Positions 25,454 to 35,351 are shown, counted from the first letter of the stretch. The stretch is DNA of 64,000 nucleotides from Sporolactobacillus sp. THM7-7 (GCF_004153225.1 NZ_SEMB01000006.1:1-64000), one strand, 5' to 3'. The notes: generated by a model from the letters alone, not told the origin. Program-made: numbers and translations.

Positions 25454-26449
25454 ATGAATATCATTAAAAGGCTGACCGGGGTGACGTGTTTAACCGTCTT
25501 TCTGGGCGTTCTGGCCCCAACGACGATCGCGTTCGCCAAGACGAGCAGTACAAATGATAGTCACATCGTCAAACCTGACGAACAGTCCGATGAGCCATCG
25601 GATGCGGTTGGTTTTGCAGGTTATCCTTCGTCAACACGATCAGAGCATATAGACAACACGGAAACACTCGGAGACAGCCTGCTGCGTCCGGGAGATGCGG
25701 GCGACTTCGTTGCGCAGCTTCAGGACGAACTTCGGGAATTGGGGTATTACAGCGGAGACATTAACGGAATATTCGGGACCACGACGGTCGATGCTGTATT
25801 ATTTTTCCAAAAAAGCATGAATATATCAGAAAAAGGCGTGGTCGGCCCCGAGACGAAAACCGTTCTTTACGATCTTTATCGCCACAGTTCAGAAGCGAAA
25901 GCCTATCAGGAAAAAGCAGCTCAAATCGAGGCCGAAGAAGCCGAGAAAGAAAAGGAAAGACGATTAGCTGCCAAAAAGGCGGAAAAAGCCCGGAAAGCCG
26001 CCAGAGAAGCACAAATAGCCGCTGCCGAAAAAGAAGCGGCGGAGCAGGCGGCCCGGGAAAAGGCGGAAAAGCTGTCATCGGAACAGGCGGCGGATTCGGA
26101 AAACAAACCGGCCGTTAAAAATGCGGATACGGCGAGAGAAACGGAAACAATGCCGGCGCCGCCATCATCCGGATCGAAAACGATAACGGTTGAAGCGACG
26201 AGCTATGCACTTGGAGGAACAACTGCGACAGGCGTGGATTTAACCCGTAATCCGGACGCTAAAGTCATTGCTGTGGATCCGAATGTCATTCCGCTCGGTT
26301 CCAAAGTTCTAATCCCCGGCTACGGGACTTATACAGCCGCGGACACAGGCGGCAAGATTAAGGGACATCGGATCGATCTGCATCTTCCGACTAAAGAGGA
26401 AGCGATCAACTTCGGACGAAGAACGCTTCAAATTCAAATTCTAAACTGA
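25454..26449 (+). CDS. Secreted peptidoglycan-binding protein with C-terminal 3D domain (YocH-like)
   Basis: A 331-residue secreted cell-wall protein. The ATG follows AAGGAGG directly. Residues 1-28 are a signal peptide ending AFA-K. A PG_binding_1 domain spans about 75-135 (LRPGDAGDFVAQLQDELRELGYY, then INGIFGTTTVDAVLFFQ). A long Ala/Glu/Lys helix runs from 145 to 215. The last 85 residues are a 3D domain with the three Asp positions (VDPNVIPLG, ADTGG, HRIDLH), a putative lytic transglycosylase fold. B. subtilis YocH uses LysM domains instead. The WalR box upstream supports a role in wall turnover during growth. Confidence 0.9.
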   Translation: MNIIKRLTGVTCLTVFLGVLAPTTIAFAKTSSTNDSHIVKPDEQSDEPSDAVGFAGYPSSTRSEHIDNTETLGDSLLRPGDAGDFVAQLQDELRELGYYSGDINGIFGTTTVDAVLFFQKSMNISEKGVVGPETKTVLYDLYRHSSEAKAYQEKAAQIEAEEAEKEKERRLAAKKAEKARKAAREAQIAAAEKEAAEQAAREKAEKLSSEQAADSENKPAVKNADTARETETMPAPPSSGSKTITVEATSYALGGTTATGVDLTRNPDAKVIAVDPNVIPLGSKVLIPGYGTYTAADTGGKIKGHRIDLHLPTKEEAINFGRRTLQIQILN

Positions 26450-26469
26450 ATATGAACCAAATCATTAAA

Positions 26470-26514
26470 AAAAACGGAGAGAAAGGCGCTTTATGCCTCC
26501 CTCTCCGTTTTTTT
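26470..26514. terminator. Bidirectional terminator
   Basis: AAAAACGGAGAG at 26470-26481 pairs with CTCTCCGTTTTT at 26501-26512. An inner AGGC/GCCT pairing extends it. It separates the convergent 3D-domain gene and ddl. Confidence 0.85.
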
Positions 26515-26526
26515 CTGTTTTCCGAA

Positions 26527-27627
26527 TCATTGATCGATCCGGTATTGGATTTTTTGCTTTTCCTCATAACGTGCAAGTCCAAGATCAATCAGCTTTTCAA
26601 TCAGCCTCGGATAAGTCAGCCCGCTGTGCTGCCAGAGAAGCGGAAACATGCTGAACCGGGTAAAGCCCGGCATCGTGTTGACTTCATTTACGACAACGCG
26701 CGGTTCGTCTTCCCGGACAAAGCAATCCACGCGTGCGAGCCCGGACAGATTAAGCGCTCGGAACGCCCGTCTGGCGACGGCTTCCATTTCTTCCTTAACG
26801 GAATCCGGCAGGTCGGCGGGGATGATCAATGTACTTTTCCCGTCTTCATATTTGGACTGGTAATCATAGAACGCCGCTTCATTCGTTTTGATCTCGCCCG
26901 GCACGGAAACGGACAATTCATGATTGCCGATCACGCCGATTTCGACTTCTCTTCCGCTGACATTCTGTTCGATAATCACTTTGTTGTCAAAGCGAAAAGC
27001 TTCTTTGACGGACGCCGGTAAATCCCTCTCATCAGGGCACCGGCTGATGCCGACGCTCGATCCGCCATTGGCCGGTTTGACGAAACAGGGATAGCCGATC
27101 GCTTTTTTCACTTCCGCAATAATAGACGGTGCCTTCCTCTCCCATTGGCTGCGGGCGACGGAGACATAAGCGGGTCCGGGTATATCGTGCGCTGATAAAA
27201 TGTCTTTCATCAGCACTTTGTCCATGCCGACGCCGGAACCGGACACACCTGATCCGACATAGGCGATATTCAGCAGCTCGAACAGTCCCTGCACCGTTCC
27301 GTCCTCCCCGTTCGGTCCGTGAAGCAGCGGGAAAACGATGTCTGGTCGGCTGTTTTCCGCAATTGATGCGGACGGAGCAAGCCAGCGTTCCGCCTGATTT
27401 TCGATCGCCGTGTTTTCTGCCAGCAAGAGCTGATCTTTGTAATCGAGACGCTTCGTAATCTCAGAACCAGCGATCCAGCGTCCGTCCTGCTGAATGTAAA
27501 CCGGCAGGACGCGATATTTTTCCAGATCCATCGCGTTGATGACGGAAAATGCGGTTAACAGGGAAATTTCATATTCCGTCGATTTTCCGCCGTAAAGGAC
27601 GGCTACCGTCTTTTTCTTCTTCGCCAT
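26527..27627 (-). CDS. ddl: D-alanine-D-alanine ligase
   Basis: ATP-grasp enzyme joining two D-alanines for the peptidoglycan stem. At 366 residues it is typical. The N-terminal LYGGKSTEYEIS, the HGPNGEDGT block near 103, the GVGMDKVLMK lysine and the Mg-binding VNEVNTMPGF near 320 are all present. The omega-loop residue that sets specificity is Tyr260 (YDYQSKY). This is the D-Ala-D-Ala type, not the Phe found in the D-lactate ligases of vancomycin-resistant lactic acid bacteria. The gene sits 19 bp downstream of rpiA on the same strand and ends at a bidirectional terminator. Confidence 0.96.
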   Translation of the reverse strand: MAKKKKTVAVLYGGKSTEYEISLLTAFSVINAMDLEKYRVLPVYIQQDGRWIAGSEITKRLDYKDQLLLAENTAIENQAERWLAPSASIAENSRPDIVFPLLHGPNGEDGTVQGLFELLNIAYVGSGVSGSGVGMDKVLMKDILSAHDIPGPAYVSVARSQWERKAPSIIAEVKKAIGYPCFVKPANGGSSVGISRCPDERDLPASVKEAFRFDNKVIIEQNVSGREVEIGVIGNHELSVSVPGEIKTNEAAFYDYQSKYEDGKSTLIIPADLPDSVKEEMEAVARRAFRALNLSGLARVDCFVREDEPRVVVNEVNTMPGFTRFSMFPLLWQHSGLTYPRLIEKLIDLGLARYEEKQKIQYRIDQ

Positions 27628-27646
27628 TTCCTCTTCCCAATTCCTC

Positions 27647-28351
27647 TCACTCTTTTTTCTTTTTCAATACATCGATGCCGTTTCCGGCCGCAAGCAGCAC
27701 TTCATCGACCATATCGATGAACAGGCCATTTTCGACGACGCCGGGCAGGCTGTTCAATTTCACGGTCAGCGCTTTCGGATCGTCGATGCTTCTCATGTGG
27801 CAGTCCAGAATATAATGACCGCCGTCCGTGACATAGATTCGGCCGTCCCGCATTCGGCATGTCGGTGCACAGCCCATTTGGCTCAAAATGCGTATTGTAT
27901 GCTTATAGCCGAAAGGGATGACTTCGACCGGAAGCGGAAAAGCCCCCAATCGGTTCACTGCTTTCGCTGAGTCCGCGATCCAGATCGTGTAATCCGACAA
28001 AGAGGCCACCATTTTTTCACGCAGAAGCGCTCCTCCGCCTCCTTTGATACCATTAAGAGACGGATCGAATTCATCGACTCCGTCAATCGTCAAATCAATA
28101 GATGAAATGTCATTTAAATCGGATACCGGAATGCGACAGCGCAAAGCTGCCGCTTCGGTGGCTTCGGAAGTGGCGACGGTTTGGAACGAAAGGTGCTCTT
28201 CCCGAATCCGCTTTCCCAATTTTTCAATCAGATAAGCGACGGTCGAACCTGTTCCAAGACCAACCGTCATCCCTTCCTTGACAAAACTAGCGGCAAACTC
28301 GCCGAGCCTTTTTTTTTCCGCCTTCCTCCGATCCAGTTCCCCATCATTCAT
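27647..28351 (-). CDS. rpiA: Ribose-5-phosphate isomerase A
   Basis: Interconverts ribose-5-phosphate and ribulose-5-phosphate in the pentose-phosphate pathway. The 234-residue protein contains GLGTGSTV near 31, TIDGVDEFDP near 88 (catalytic Asp), IKGGGGALLREKM near 100 and a late GVVENGLF, all RpiA landmarks. Many Bacillus species use the unrelated RpiB instead, so its presence is a lineage clue. It is followed directly by ddl. The 220 bp upstream hold a fragment of repeat family 1, and a minus-strand TGCTACACT extended -10 lies near 28475. Confidence 0.95.
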   Translation of the reverse strand: MNDGELDRRKAEKKRLGEFAASFVKEGMTVGLGTGSTVAYLIEKLGKRIREEHLSFQTVATSEATEAAALRCRIPVSDLNDISSIDLTIDGVDEFDPSLNGIKGGGGALLREKMVASLSDYTIWIADSAKAVNRLGAFPLPVEVIPFGYKHTIRILSQMGCAPTCRMRDGRIYVTDGGHYILDCHMRSIDDPKALTVKLNSLPGVVENGLFIDMVDEVLLAAGNGIDVLKKKKE

Positions 28352-28519
28352 CGTTCGTTTTCGCTCCTTATTTATCTATGTAGCCTTCATTCAATCGGGA
28401 GACGGCGAAGCCTGGAAAGAGCAGACCGATTTCCGACCCTTGATCCGGCGTCTGGGCCGCATAACCCTCTTTAGTGTAGCATAATAGGAGGCGGAGAAAA
28501 GATCTTTTTATAAAGCAGA

Positions 28520-28574
28520 TGTTCGAAAAATTAGGGGAAAAATGGCGGCGCTTAGCCAGCCTGCAGCGGATGGC
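28520..28574. repeat. Dispersed intergenic repeat, family 1 copy C (partial)
   Basis: TGTTCGAAAAA then TTAGGGGAAAAATGGCGGCGC matches the rpiA-proximal end of the family. The other end is missing: the similarity stops where the M48 protease gene ends, so it is a truncated copy. Confidence 0.6.
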
Positions 28575-29834
28575 TTATTTTCTCAGCTGAACCTGTTCCA
28601 GATAACGTATGCGTTCAAGCATTGTCGGGTGATCGTACTGGATGAATCGGACGAGTGCCGGCGGATTCACCTCACCGAGACTCGCAGCCGATATCTTCTG
28701 AAAAGAGGAAATTGCCGCTTTCCTGTCCCGGGTCAGATGGATGGCATACTCATCCGCCTGCCATTCGAACTGGCGGGAAACAGCACTTTCGGCCGGCTGC
28801 GCAGCGAAAGAAAGCAGGGAAAACAGCAGAAGAACGATCGGCAAGGCCGCCAGATCCCCGGGATGATGGAGATTAAGCGCCGCACCCCACCGCTGAACGA
28901 TCCGGAGGTGAATTTTTGCTGCAAGAAACAGCCCAGTCAAAAGCCCGGCAAGCGTCAGCGCTACTCCCCATGCGACGTGATGCATGACATAGTGCCCCAT
29001 TTCATGCGCCATGATAAAGAGCACTTCGGAGTGGCTGAGCTGCCGGATCGTTGTATCCCAGAGGACAATCCGCAAATGGTCGCCAATACCGTTCACATAT
29101 GCGTTCATCGCGTTTGTTTCTTTTGACATGTCGACTTCATAGACATTCTCCGCCGGTATGTCCGCACCGTCGGCCAGCTGCAGAATCTCCCGTTTCAGCT
29201 CCCCATCCCGAAGCGGTTGAAAATGGTTGTAAAGCGGGTCGATGATAACCGGCTGCACGTACATGATAAAAACGACGAACGGTATGGCGAGCAGCCAGAC
29301 CGGAAGCCACCAGTTTCGGGGATAGCGGCGTATGAAAAAGAACACGGCCGCTAAAGAAACGAATGAGATCAGCCCGTTGACGGCGAAACTGATGACCTGA
29401 TCCTTGAGCCAGTCCGGGAATGGGGCGACGGAGACCCCATAGTAAACCGAAAGTTGATAGGCGGCAAAATCCAGCGGGAAAAATACAGCCGCCGAAACCA
29501 GCGAGAGTACGACGAAGAAAAAAGCCGTCTGGATCAGGAAATGGCGGGAAAGCCGCTCTGAAGCCTGTCTCAGCCAGTGAGAAAAACCGAAAAGCATCAC
29601 GAACAGATAGACTCCCCATTCGAGCGGGATCCCGCCGAATGTCAGAAAATGGCGCCATGCATTAAAAGACGTGCTTTCCGCCAGCTGCTGCTCGGTCATA
29701 AAGACGGATGGATCCGCAGCCGTTCCTCTGACATCCGGGGGAACGGCGGTATTCGTCCAAATAAAAAAATAACCGGCAATAAGAATCAGATAAATAATAT
29801 AAAAAATGAGAAACCCCCGGGCGATCTTTTTCAA
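28575..29834 (-). CDS. M48-family membrane metalloprotease (Ste24/CAAX protease-like)
   Basis: Zinc endopeptidase embedded in the membrane, like B. subtilis YhfN. I chose the TTG seven bases after AGGAGGGA, giving 419 residues; the ATG 14 codons earlier lacks a site. A hydrophobic N-terminal helix is followed by several membrane segments. The zinc motif HEMGHYVMHH lies near residue 270 and the third ligand in EWQADEYAIHLT near 345. SKETNAMNAYVNGIG is the Ste24-type block. It probably takes part in membrane-protein quality control. It reads away from rpiA's repeat and is not clearly in an operon. Confidence 0.92.
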   Translation of the reverse strand: MKKIARGFLIFYIIYLILIAGYFFIWTNTAVPPDVRGTAADPSVFMTEQQLAESTSFNAWRHFLTFGGIPLEWGVYLFVMLFGFSHWLRQASERLSRHFLIQTAFFFVVLSLVSAAVFFPLDFAAYQLSVYYGVSVAPFPDWLKDQVISFAVNGLISFVSLAAVFFFIRRYPRNWWLPVWLLAIPFVVFIMYVQPVIIDPLYNHFQPLRDGELKREILQLADGADIPAENVYEVDMSKETNAMNAYVNGIGDHLRIVLWDTTIRQLSHSEVLFIMAHEMGHYVMHHVAWGVALTLAGLLTGLFLAAKIHLRIVQRWGAALNLHHPGDLAALPIVLLLFSLLSFAAQPAESAVSRQFEWQADEYAIHLTRDRKAAISSFQKISAASLGEVNPPALVRFIQYDHPTMLERIRYLEQVQLRK

Positions 29835-29985
29835 CGTCTTCCCTCCTGCCTGAAACATACAGGCCGATCGATGCAAAAAAGCCTGCTATCTAAATGTAGT
29901 CTTGTCCGGAGGCATTTAGAACATGCTTCAATGATGAAAACATGCCGATCGGTATTCGAATCGCAATCAGCCTAGCAAGTCATAT

Positions 29986-30975
29986 TTAAAACATCATAGA
30001 CAATAAATCGTCATACCCGATCGCGCCGAAATAGTGATGGACATCAAACGTTTTTAATTGGCCGGCGACATCATCCTTATCATATCTCGTGCCGGTCAGC
30101 ATTTTTTCGACATCCCGGACATCCCCCGCACCGAAAAAATCGCCGAAAATAGAGACCTGGTCGATGATTCCCTTTTTGACATTCAGCCGCATGTCCACCC
30201 GGCCGCCCGGAAATCGCTGCACCTTTCTGACATTAAATGCTGGAGACTTGCCATACACCCAGTTCCAATTACGGTAGCGTTCTCTCGCGATGTTTACGAT
30301 ATGAAACCAGTCTTCATCGGTGATCGTGTATTCCGGTATGTCATCCGCCCCTTCAAATATATAATGTAGAAGGGTGTCGCGAAACTGCCGAATATCCATA
30401 TCGACGGCCAGATGCTCGCGAATATTGGTTACTCGGCTGCGCACCGATTTGATCCCTTTCGATTCAAATTTTTCTTTATCCGGATTGAGCGCTTTCGCCA
30501 CGTTATCCAGATTCACGTCGAAAAGCAATGTCCCGTGGCTGTAAATCCGTCCCTTCGTCACAAATTGCGCATTGCCGGAAATTTTCCTGCCGCCCAACGT
30601 CAAATCATTGCGTCCCTCCAGCTTCGCGTCCACACCGAGATGATGCAGTGCCCGGATCACCGGTTCTGTAAACTTGCGGTAATTGTTGAAACTGTCGCCG
30701 TCGTCTTTCGTGATAAAACTGAAGCTCAGATCCCCCGGATCATTGTACACTGCCCCGCCTCCTGATAAACGCCGGGTCACCGCGACATGATGATCGTGTA
30801 TATAATCCAGATTGATCTCTTCCACCGTATTCTGATTGCGTCCGACAATGACCGTCGGCGTCATCCGATAAAACATCAGATAAGTTTCATTAATATCCAG
30901 ATGGGTCAGCGCGTATTCTTCGATGGCAAAATTGAGCGTCTGATCGAGAATATCGCGATTATCGATATAAATCAT
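29986..30975 (-). CDS. lplJ: Lipoate-protein ligase (LplJ/LplA type)
   Basis: Activates lipoate with ATP and attaches it to the lysine of E2 or GcvH lipoyl domains. At 329 residues it matches B. subtilis LplJ. The motif RRLSGGGAVYNDPGDLSFSFI near 70 is the family hallmark. KISGNAQ with the catalytic lysine follows near 131, then SHGTLLFDVNLDNV. The C-terminal accessory domain is present. An AAAGGGATGG site lies before the ATG. The gene stands alone, so it probably provides general lipoate scavenging. Confidence 0.95.
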   Translation of the reverse strand: MIYIDNRDILDQTLNFAIEEYALTHLDINETYLMFYRMTPTVIVGRNQNTVEEINLDYIHDHHVAVTRRLSGGGAVYNDPGDLSFSFITKDDGDSFNNYRKFTEPVIRALHHLGVDAKLEGRNDLTLGGRKISGNAQFVTKGRIYSHGTLLFDVNLDNVAKALNPDKEKFESKGIKSVRSRVTNIREHLAVDMDIRQFRDTLLHYIFEGADDIPEYTITDEDWFHIVNIARERYRNWNWVYGKSPAFNVRKVQRFPGGRVDMRLNVKKGIIDQVSIFGDFFGAGDVRDVEKMLTGTRYDKDDVAGQLKTFDVHHYFGAIGYDDLLSMMF

Positions 30976-31304
30976 TGGGCCATCCCTTTCCCTAATCGTT
31001 ATCTACTGCTCTCTTTATCTTAAAACGGCCGCCCGCTTTCGTCCAGAAACAGGCGGGACAAAGAAAAGCTGATGAAGCAGCTGTCGTCGGCTGAGCCGTA
31101 GTCAGGCCGTACATGATATTCCACTGAAGAACATGCTTGCTGAGTACAGAAGCGATCGGGAGCGGATTCCCTTTGCATCAAGGACCGTTTTCCGTTACTC
31201 TAAATTTGTTGGTGTTTTTCAGGAATCTTTTTTCCCGGGCACTTGCCCATTATTTCGAAATAAAAAAAAGATGCGAATTGTTAAATGCACGAGGAGGATG
31301 GAAA
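30976..31304. other. Intergenic region, little visible
   Basis: About 330 bp between divergent lplJ and the histidine phosphatase gene. I see no gene, repeat or clear promoter. An AT-rich stretch near 31250 could hold the phosphatase promoter, and GAGGAGG at 31291 is its ribosome site. Confidence 0.4.
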
Positions 31305-31955
31305 ATGAAGTCCATTTATCTTGTCAGGCATGGGCGAACCCTTTTTAATCATTTGAACAAAGTTCAAGGATGTTCAGACTCGCCGCTGACGGAAACCGGA
31401 GAGCGAAAAGCGGACGAACTGGGCGCCCGCTTCAAGAGCCATGGTATCCCATTCGATATCGCCTATACGAGCGACATGGGGCGGGCGAGGCAAACGGCAA
31501 AGCGACTCATCGCCCATTCAGCGAGTCCCCATGTTTCCCTGATTGAAACGACCGATCTCAGGGAAGTCAGCTTTGGCATGTTCGAAGGGGGCCCGAACGA
31601 CCTGATGTGGCGGGAGGCTGCACGGGAAGTGGGGATACCCGAACTGCAGGCGGATGCTCCGGATGAGCTGAAGATCAAAGCACTTGGGGCGATCAAACGG
31701 CTCGATACGATTCATATCGCGGAAGATTACGAAGACGTCCGGAAAAGAATCTACCGTGCGCTCGATCTGTTTGCGACTTCCGATGCGTCCAGCCTGCTCG
31801 CCGTCAGCCATGGCCTGTACATCGACTGTCTGATTTATGCGCTGTCTCATGAAACCAGGCACGTCACCTTTATTCCGAACACGAGCGTCACAAAGCTTGT
31901 CTATCAAAACAACCGCTTTGACATTGAGTATATTGGGCAAGAGGATAATCTGTAA
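31305..31955 (+). CDS. Histidine phosphatase family protein (phosphoglycerate mutase-like)
   Basis: A 216-residue cytosolic phosphatase of the GpmB/PhoE superfamily. The RHG motif YLVRHGRTLFN holds the phospho-accepting His at residue 8. The second catalytic His is in LLAVSHGLYI near 168, with supporting Arg in SDMGRARQT near 62. I chose the ATG with GAGGAGG seven bases before; the longer open frame has no site. Substrate cannot be told: many members act on phosphosugars or on broad small phosphates. It ends at a strong terminator shared with the convergent yhgE. Confidence 0.88.
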   Translation: MKSIYLVRHGRTLFNHLNKVQGCSDSPLTETGERKADELGARFKSHGIPFDIAYTSDMGRARQTAKRLIAHSASPHVSLIETTDLREVSFGMFEGGPNDLMWREAAREVGIPELQADAPDELKIKALGAIKRLDTIHIAEDYEDVRKRIYRALDLFATSDASSLLAVSHGLYIDCLIYALSHETRHVTFIPNTSVTKLVYQNNRFDIEYIGQEDNL

Positions 31956-32110
31956 AGTAAATTCGGCAGTCCGTAAAAAGCTGAAAGGACCTTCTGCTAA
32001 GGATTCAGAAGTTTCGACGAAAAGCTCATGCCTTGTGAAATCCTGTACCAGGTTGGGATCTGTCTATACCTTTCGATTGTCCTCCCCATTCAAACGAACC
32101 CTGTAAAGTT

Positions 32111-32148
32111 AAAAACCCTCGGGAGGGTTAAACTCCCCGAGGGTTTTT
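32111..32148. terminator. Bidirectional terminator
   Basis: AAAAACCCTCGGGAG at 32111-32125 pairs with CTCCCCGAGGGTTTTT at 32133-32148, with one extra C. It lies between the convergent phosphatase and yhgE genes. Confidence 0.85.
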
Positions 32149-32162
32149 GATTGCAGATCCAT

Positions 32163-35100
32163 TCAAGCTTCAGTATGTGGCGTCTGTGGTTCGGCTCCCG
32201 GTGTTTTATGATTGAAATGGAATTGAATCGCATAAGTGATGCACGCCAAAGCGAGGCCGAGCAAGAGAAATCCGGTCAGAGTGAGCGTATTGTGCATAAG
32301 CATGGCTTGCTGGTGCCCGTCAATTAGATTACGGAATCCGGCAACGCTGTACGTCATCGGCAGGAATCGGGCAAGCGGCTGAAGCAGACCGGGAATCAGC
32401 TGAACCGCATACGCTCCGCCGCATGTCACGAGCTGCGTAATCAGCAGGATGAGGGCAATAAAGCGGCCGCTATTGCCGAATGATCCGGCTAGAAACTCGA
32501 TGATCGCCATGAACGCGACGCTCGTGAGGATTGTAAATCCAATAAACGTCCATGGATGGTTCACGTGAAGGCCAAGTCCCTTCAGAACGATGAGATCCAG
32601 GATAAGCGACTGGCCGACTGCCATCAGCAGTGTAATAAAAAATTTGCTTAAGGCGACATGAACACCGGAGGACGCGGCGCCTGCCGGACGCCCAAGATCA
32701 TAAACGATGGTCAGCATCAGCGCCCCAATAAACAAACCGAGGGAAATAAAATAGGGAGCAAAACCGGATCCGAACGTATTCACCGATTGGTGCGACGCAT
32801 CGATCGCGTCAACCGGCTGGGCAAGTTTATCGGCATGGGCATCATTCGTCGGTGTTTTCGCCAATTGCTGGTGGGCGTCCGAAAGCCGGCTGCCCAGTTT
32901 GCTGTTTCCGTCGGCGATTTTCTCTGCCCCGTCGAGGAGCGAATGCGTTCCATCGGAGAGTTTTTTCTCACCGCCCGATAGATCGGAAAGGCCACGATGC
33001 AGTGTATCCATCTTTTCAGTCAGCTTGCCGCTCCCTTTGGCGAGCTGATTCGTTCCGTTCCGTAGCGACTGGATGCCACCGACCAGCTGCGGCCAGGTTT
33101 TGTTCAGCTGCGCGTTTCCGGAAGCGATCTGATCGGCTCCATCCCCGAGCGCCCTTGTCGCCTCGGGCAATTTTACCAGATTCGACTGCAGCTCTTCCAT
33201 CCCTGAGGAAAGACGGCGCTCGGCATTCGTCAGTTTTTCAAAATTGGATTGCAGCGACTGCTGCCCTTTGGTGAGGTGATTCATCCCGCCGGCGAGCTCG
33301 GCGACGCCGTCCGAAAGCCTATTAAATTGCTCCGTCATCTTTTTGCCCGATTCGCCAAACTGGGTGTGAACGGCAGATTGGAACTGCCCGGCACTGCCTG
33401 CCAGCGTCTGGGACCCTTCAGAAAGTCGGTCGGTCCCTGAGGTGATCCTTCCGGCATTTTCTTGAAGACTGTCGGAACCGTTTTTCAGATTACCCGCCTG
33501 GTTCGCCAGCCGCTCTGCTCCATCCGTCAGCCCGGTCGACGCGGCAGTCAGGTTCCGTGAGGCCTGGCCGATCTGGTTCACGTCGCCGGCGAAACCGTTC
33601 ACTTGTGTGTTCAGCGCGGATGACCCGTTTGCCAGCTGCTGCGCGTTCTCCTTTAAAGTATCGAATTGTCCGGACACCTCGGACAATGCGCCGCTGTTTT
33701 TGACAAGCTGATCGGCACCATCGGCCACGCTTCGACTGCTGGCCGCCAGCGCGTCCGCCTGTTTCAATGCGCTAGCCGTTTTCAGAAGCGCCTGAAAATC
33801 TTTATCCTGCGCCGCCTCGGGATGGTTCTTCGCATACTGTTCCAGGCTACCGGTCAGTGCCTGTGTCTGGGTGCTCAGCCGCTGGATGCCCGCGTTCAGC
33901 CCCTGCACGCTACTGTTTAGCGAAGAAATACCGCTTGAGAGCTGGCCCAATTGATTCATGTTTGAGTCTTGAAGCGCTCCGTTAAATTGCTGAAATTTGT
34001 TATTAAAATCGGATACGCCACTGCTTAACTGATCGGCTCCTCCGGATAGGCCGGTCATCTTTTTGTTAAACGCCACCATGTTCCCGTTATATTGATCGAT
34101 ACCTGTCTCCAGCGCCTTTACCGCCCCAGCAAATTGACCGATGCCGTCGCCGAACGATTGCACACCGGTATTGAACTGCTGCATGTTTCTGTTCAGTGTA
34201 TTCGCTCCATTATTGACATCCTCGATCCCTGCGACCAGTTTATCAAAATGGCCGGTGAATGCCTTCATCTGTTCGCCCAGTCCGTCCATCTGCGGCCGGG
34301 CATCCTGAATCTGCCGGTTCAGCTCATCGAGTCCGTTTTTCTCTTTCTGAAGCCCGTTCTGAAACTGATTCAGGCCGTTAAGATACCGGTTCATATTTTC
34401 AGCAATTTTTTCCGAACCGTCGGAAAGTTCTCCCGAACCATCCGCAAGCTGAGAAACTCCCTTGTTCAATTTATCAAGCTCATCAGCTAGTGTATTCGCC
34501 CCATCAGCGAGTTTCGCAATACTCCCGCTGTTGGCGCTCGTCTGCCGGTAGAGCTCATCCGTCCCTTTAGAAGCCTCATTCAAACCGGCGTTCAGGTCCG
34601 CTGCCCCGGCGGCCAGCTGCTCTGACCCATCGGTCAGCCGGCCGGTTCCGTCCATCAAATCTTTAAAACCGTCTTTTAACTGATTTAACCCATCGCGTTC
34701 TTCCTTTCCCCCGTGTGCCAAATCAGCGGCACCCTTCGAAGCCTGATCCAGTCCCTTCGTCAATTGATCCAGCTGATGGTACATAGACTTTGCATATACT
34801 TTCGTTATTTCACCGGACACGCGATATTTCAGCTCATTCATTCCGGCTCCGGTCATTTTCGCGGCCACATAGTTGTAATCGGCATTAAGCTGATATTCGA
34901 GATTCGATGGTCTGATCTCTTGATCCGACAGAGTGGTCGCGTTTTTGGAGAAGTTGCCGGGAATCCGGACAACCATGTAATAGTCATTATCCCTGAAGCC
35001 CTCCTCCGCCTTCTTCTCCCCGACAAAAGTCCAGTCAAAACTGTCGTTTTTTTTCAGCTCTTTGACCAGCTCGCTGCCGACATTCAGCTGCTGCCCCGCA

Positions 35101-35306
35101 ATCTGTGCCCCGCGATCCTGATTGACTACCGCAACAGGAAGCTGGCCCGTTTTACCGTACGTATCCCAAAAAGCGTAGAGAAACATGCCGGCGTAAAGGA
35201 GCGGTATCGCCATGACGCCAAGCATATAAATGATATTCCGAGGTTTGCCTGCAATCGCCTTCAGTTCGTCTCCGATTAAATGAATGAGATGTATCAACCC
35301 TGTCAC
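32163..35306 (-). CDS. yhgE: YhgE/Pip-family membrane protein with expanded repeat domain
   Basis: A 1047-residue membrane protein. One N-terminal helix (near 22-44) is followed by a long extracellular stretch of heptad-like repeats rich in LADGA, LSDGS and LNxG units. Five C-terminal helices lie from about 870 to 1030. This is the Pip/YhgE layout; Lactococcus Pip serves as a phage receptor. B. subtilis YhgE is clearly shorter, so the repeat region is expanded here. The start may be the GTG used or a TTG three codons later behind AGGGTGACAGGG. A TetR gene directly upstream shares a palindrome with this promoter. Confidence 0.92.
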   Translation of the reverse strand: MTGLIHLIHLIGDELKAIAGKPRNIIYMLGVMAIPLLYAGMFLYAFWDTYGKTGQLPVAVVNQDRGAQIAGQQLNVGSELVKELKKNDSFDWTFVGEKKAEEGFRDNDYYMVVRIPGNFSKNATTLSDQEIRPSNLEYQLNADYNYVAAKMTGAGMNELKYRVSGEITKVYAKSMYHQLDQLTKGLDQASKGAADLAHGGKEERDGLNQLKDGFKDLMDGTGRLTDGSEQLAAGAADLNAGLNEASKGTDELYRQTSANSGSIAKLADGANTLADELDKLNKGVSQLADGSGELSDGSEKIAENMNRYLNGLNQFQNGLQKEKNGLDELNRQIQDARPQMDGLGEQMKAFTGHFDKLVAGIEDVNNGANTLNRNMQQFNTGVQSFGDGIGQFAGAVKALETGIDQYNGNMVAFNKKMTGLSGGADQLSSGVSDFNNKFQQFNGALQDSNMNQLGQLSSGISSLNSSVQGLNAGIQRLSTQTQALTGSLEQYAKNHPEAAQDKDFQALLKTASALKQADALAASSRSVADGADQLVKNSGALSEVSGQFDTLKENAQQLANGSSALNTQVNGFAGDVNQIGQASRNLTAASTGLTDGAERLANQAGNLKNGSDSLQENAGRITSGTDRLSEGSQTLAGSAGQFQSAVHTQFGESGKKMTEQFNRLSDGVAELAGGMNHLTKGQQSLQSNFEKLTNAERRLSSGMEELQSNLVKLPEATRALGDGADQIASGNAQLNKTWPQLVGGIQSLRNGTNQLAKGSGKLTEKMDTLHRGLSDLSGGEKKLSDGTHSLLDGAEKIADGNSKLGSRLSDAHQQLAKTPTNDAHADKLAQPVDAIDASHQSVNTFGSGFAPYFISLGLFIGALMLTIVYDLGRPAGAASSGVHVALSKFFITLLMAVGQSLILDLIVLKGLGLHVNHPWTFIGFTILTSVAFMAIIEFLAGSFGNSGRFIALILLITQLVTCGGAYAVQLIPGLLQPLARFLPMTYSVAGFRNLIDGHQQAMLMHNTLTLTGFLLLGLALACITYAIQFHFNHKTPGAEPQTPHTEA

Positions 35307-35351
35307 CCTTTTCTAATCAGGATTCCGTCAGCCGAAAAATATGATCAGTCA

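Noticed and set aside
26527-27627. Vancomycin-resistant D-Ala-D-Lac ligase
   Set aside because: The specificity residue in the omega loop is Tyr260, not Phe, so it is an ordinary D-Ala-D-Ala ligase.
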